This document shows positions 62,033-64,000 of a stretch of 64,000 bases of DNA, piece by piece. A model generated the notes under the pieces. It saw only the letters and a program-made list of their open reading frames with translations, was not told the origin of the DNA and searched no databases. The stretch is from Sphingomonas canadensis (lineage in GTDB: Bacteria > Pseudomonadota > Alphaproteobacteria > Sphingomonadales > Sphingomonadaceae): NCBI RefSeq assembly GCF_026013525.1, contig NZ_JAPDRA010000006.1, positions 1 to 64,000 on the forward strand. Direction: 5' to 3'. Position 1 is the first letter of the stretch. Each line of letters opens with the position of its first letter. The position numbers and the translations under genes are program-made.

Positions 62033-63103
62033 TTGCTCTCGATCCTGAAGAACGCCTGGTACGCAGCCGCTTTTTCCGAAGAGCTCGCCGATGCCCCGCT
62101 CGCGCGGAAGCTGGCGGGCGAGGACGCGGTGCTCTTCCGCACCGCGGATGGCGCCGCCGCGATGCTGCGCGATCGCTGCCCGCATCGCTTTTCCCCGCTG
62201 TCCGAAGGTCAGGTGGAGGGTGACACGATCCGCTGTCCCTATCATGGCCTGCGCTTCGATAGCGCGGGGCGTTGCGTACATAACCCGCATCTGGGCAAGG
62301 AAGCCCCCTTCCCCGCGGCAGATACGCGGGCTTGGCCGGTAATGGAGCGCTATGGCGTGATCTGGTTCTGGCCCGGCGATCCGGCCGCGGCGAATCCTGA
62401 TTCGCTGCCGCGCGTCGCGTTCCTGGAGGACCCGGAATATGCGCTGGTCCGCGGGCGTCTGCACGTGCGCGGCCATTATGAACTGGTCGTCGACAACCTG
62501 CTCGATCTCAGCCATGCAGCCTTCATCCACCCGCAGTTCGGCGGCGGACGCCACGCGACCGAGACGGTACTTAAGGCGACCAAGCAACGGCTGGAACGCC
62601 GGGAGCGGTCGATCGTCAACCACCGCATGCGAAGCGGCCTTGGCCCCTCCTCCGCGCATGTGAAGCTGTTCGGCATGGATCCCGACGTGCCGGTGCATTC
62701 CGATACCACCATGACCTGGTATCCGCCCGCATTCCTGGATTTCGCGGTCGGCAGTTGGGAGATGGACAAAGGCCGCGACAGCGGCGTCCACATCCCGCAG
62801 CTTCATACGATCACGCCCGAAACCGAGTTCACATCGCATTACTTCTTCATCAACGGCCGCAACCGCCGCCAGGACGAGCCCGAGGTCGACAAGGCGCTGC
62901 TCGACTTCTTCGATCTGGCCTTCCGCCAGCAAGACGAACCAATGATCGAGCTGGTGCAGAAGAACATGGGCGCGGTGAGCGACATCAACCAGTTGAACCC
63001 GATCCTGCTGGCAACCGATGCCGCGCCGGTTTCCGCGCGGCGCATGCTCGCCGCCCTGATCGCGGAGGAACAAGCGGCGGAAGGCGCGGACGGCGCCCGG
63101 TGA
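62033..63103 (+). CDS. Rieske non-heme iron oxygenase, VanA / dicamba demethylase type
   Basis: This 356-residue oxygenase component has the Rieske cluster C49-x-H51-x16-C68-x2-H71 and the mononuclear iron site DNLLDLSHAAFIHPQ. The opening ILKNAWYAAAFSEEL matches vanillate demethylase and dicamba demethylase oxygenases, which remove O- or N-methyl groups as formaldehyde. The start is TTG at 62033, six bases after GAGAGG. The matching reductase is 860 bases upstream, separated by an opposite-strand regulator. Substrate is unknown; a methoxy-aromatic is most likely by family. Confidence 0.92.
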   Translation: MLSILKNAWYAAAFSEELADAPLARKLAGEDAVLFRTADGAAAMLRDRCPHRFSPLSEGQVEGDTIRCPYHGLRFDSAGRCVHNPHLGKEAPFPAADTRAWPVMERYGVIWFWPGDPAAANPDSLPRVAFLEDPEYALVRGRLHVRGHYELVVDNLLDLSHAAFIHPQFGGGRHATETVLKATKQRLERRERSIVNHRMRSGLGPSSAHVKLFGMDPDVPVHSDTTMTWYPPAFLDFAVGSWEMDKGRDSGVHIPQLHTITPETEFTSHYFFINGRNRRQDEPEVDKALLDFFDLAFRQQDEPMIELVQKNMGAVSDINQLNPILLATDAAPVSARRMLAALIAEEQAAEGADGAR

Positions 63104-64000
63104 CCCCTGCCGCCGGCCCGGCAAGCCCTGCCTCGCTGCGCATGACCGGAACCGCGGTAGCGGTGGCGATGTTCATGGCGCAACTCGACGCGACCGTGAT
63201 CCACACCGCCCTTCCCGCGATGGGCAAAAGCTTCGGCGTGGCGCCGGTGGACCTTTCGATCGGCGTCACCGTCTATCTGCTGGCACAGGCGGCATGCCTG
63301 CCCGCCAGCGCCTGGCTGACCGACCGGCTGGGGCCGAAGCGCGTGTTCGCGCTTGCGGTTCTGTGCTTCACCCTCAGTTCCTTGTGGTGCGGGCTCACCC
63401 ATTCGCTAGGCCAGTTCGTCGCAGCACGGGTGGCACAGGGTGCCAGCGCGGCGCTGATGATGCCCGTCGGCGGCTCGCTCCTCGTCCGCTCGGCGGGCAA
63501 GGAACGGCTGGTGCAGGTGATGACGCTGACCAGTACCGCGGTGCTGCTGGCGCCCACTTTCGGCCCGGCGATCGGCGGCTTCTGCGTCACCTATCTTTCC
63601 TGGCCCTGGGCGTTCCTGATCAACGTGCCGATCGGCGTGCTGGGGCTGGTGATGATCTGGCGCCACGTCCCGGACCTGCCCGCCGAGAACCCGCGCCCCT
63701 TCGACACGCGGGGCTTCCTGCTTGGCGCCGCCGCCATGACCGGGCTTCTGATCGGGCTCGACCGGGTTTCGTCCGCCAGCGGCGACATCCGCATCGCGCT
63801 CGCCTGCCTGGCCGGGGGCGCGGCCGCCGCGCTCGCGGCCGTCCGCCATTTCCGGCGCCATCCCGCGCCGCTGCTATCGCTCGCGCCGCTGCGTTCCGAC
63901 ATCTACCGCATCTCGGTGCTGTCCGCGGGCGCTCCGATCCGTATCGCGATCCGGGCGCTGCCCTTCGTGCTTCCGCTGATGTTCCAGCTCTCGCTGGGCA
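63100..64000 (+). CDS. MFS transporter, DHA2/EmrB-QacA type, 5' part (truncated by window end)
   Basis: About 300 residues of an inner-membrane drug/H+ antiporter-type protein are visible. The DHA2 opening MFMAQLDATVIHTALPAMG, the loop WLTDRLGPKRVF and motif C-like LLAPTFGPAIGGF are present, with helices continuing to the window edge. The GTG at 63100 overlaps the oxygenase stop (GTGA); an ATG at 63142 is the alternative. Coupling to the oxygenase suggests it exports a product or imports the substrate. Confidence 0.88.
   Translation, partial: MTPAAGPASPASLRMTGTAVAVAMFMAQLDATVIHTALPAMGKSFGVAPVDLSIGVTVYLLAQAACLPASAWLTDRLGPKRVFALAVLCFTLSSLWCGLTHSLGQFVAARVAQGASAALMMPVGGSLLVRSAGKERLVQVMTLTSTAVLLAPTFGPAIGGFCVTYLSWPWAFLINVPIGVLGLVMIWRHVPDLPAENPRPFDTRGFLLGAAAMTGLLIGLDRVSSASGDIRIALACLAGGAAAALAAVRHFRRHPAPLLSLAPLRSDIYRISVLSAGAPIRIAIRALPFVLPLMFQLSLG

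Overview
The window is GC-rich, densely packed proteobacterial chromosome. Several things point to a catabolically versatile alphaproteobacterium of the Sphingomonadales type: a TonB receptor feeding catabolic genes, an RND/NodT efflux operon, AAHS-type transport, phenylalanine hydroxylase and kynurenine genes, and sarcosine-oxidase genes. The placement is inference from content; there is no rRNA or tRNA to confirm it. I see no insertion sequence, CRISPR array, tRNA or rRNA gene. Most operons have 4-base ATGA/GTGA start-stop overlaps.

Layout. (1) 1-3450: tail of a class III-type alcohol dehydrogenase, a putidaredoxin-type ferredoxin and its reductase, then a convergent MFS/SnoaL pair. (2) 3564-10837: an RND efflux operon (unknown protein, membrane fusion protein, pump, NodT lipoprotein) with a TetR regulator and palindromic operators. 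(3) 10910-20933: amino-acid catabolism. L-serine dehydratase and PhhB/PhhA lie on the minus strand. An Lrp regulator and a tight plus-strand run follow: kynABU-type genes, then nitrilase, gentisate-dioxygenase-like bicupin, FAH-type hydrolase and maleate isomerase. (4) 20934-21291: non-coding, with a 182-bp inverted-repeat element. (5) 21292-57694: a large catabolic island of seven transcription units. (6) 57845-64000: MarR, a fumarate-reductase-like flavoprotein, a Rieske oxygenase with its reductase, a GntR regulator and the start of a DHA2 transporter.

The island in (5) is the main discovery candidate. Its units encode beta-oxidation (SDR, SCPx-like thiolase, two hot-dog hydratases, acyl-CoA dehydrogenase) with an M17 aminopeptidase; a TonB receptor with a CPBP membrane protease and PepN; a BKACE enzyme, an S12 hydrolase and a complete oligopeptide ABC importer; SoxBDAG with a second S12 hydrolase and a C45 acylase-like protein; an XRE-cupin regulator; a class III aminotransferase, DUF1611 protein, dipeptide-epimerase-like enolase, beta-hydroxyacid dehydrogenase, second BKACE and HIBADH-like dehydrogenase; and a GH78 rhamnosidase. 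Five intergenic regions serving these units carry the same inverted repeat, TATTC-N7-GAATA, in six copies. I saw none in the intergenic regions I checked outside 26-58 kb. This suggests one regulon, probably controlled by the XRE-cupin protein, for import and dismantling of a modified peptide containing D-, beta- or N-methyl amino acids, perhaps glycosylated or acylated. The CPBP protease has its active-site residues at the same spacing that I recall for microcystinase MlrA. A cyanotoxin-like cyclic peptide is therefore one testable substrate, but this is inference.
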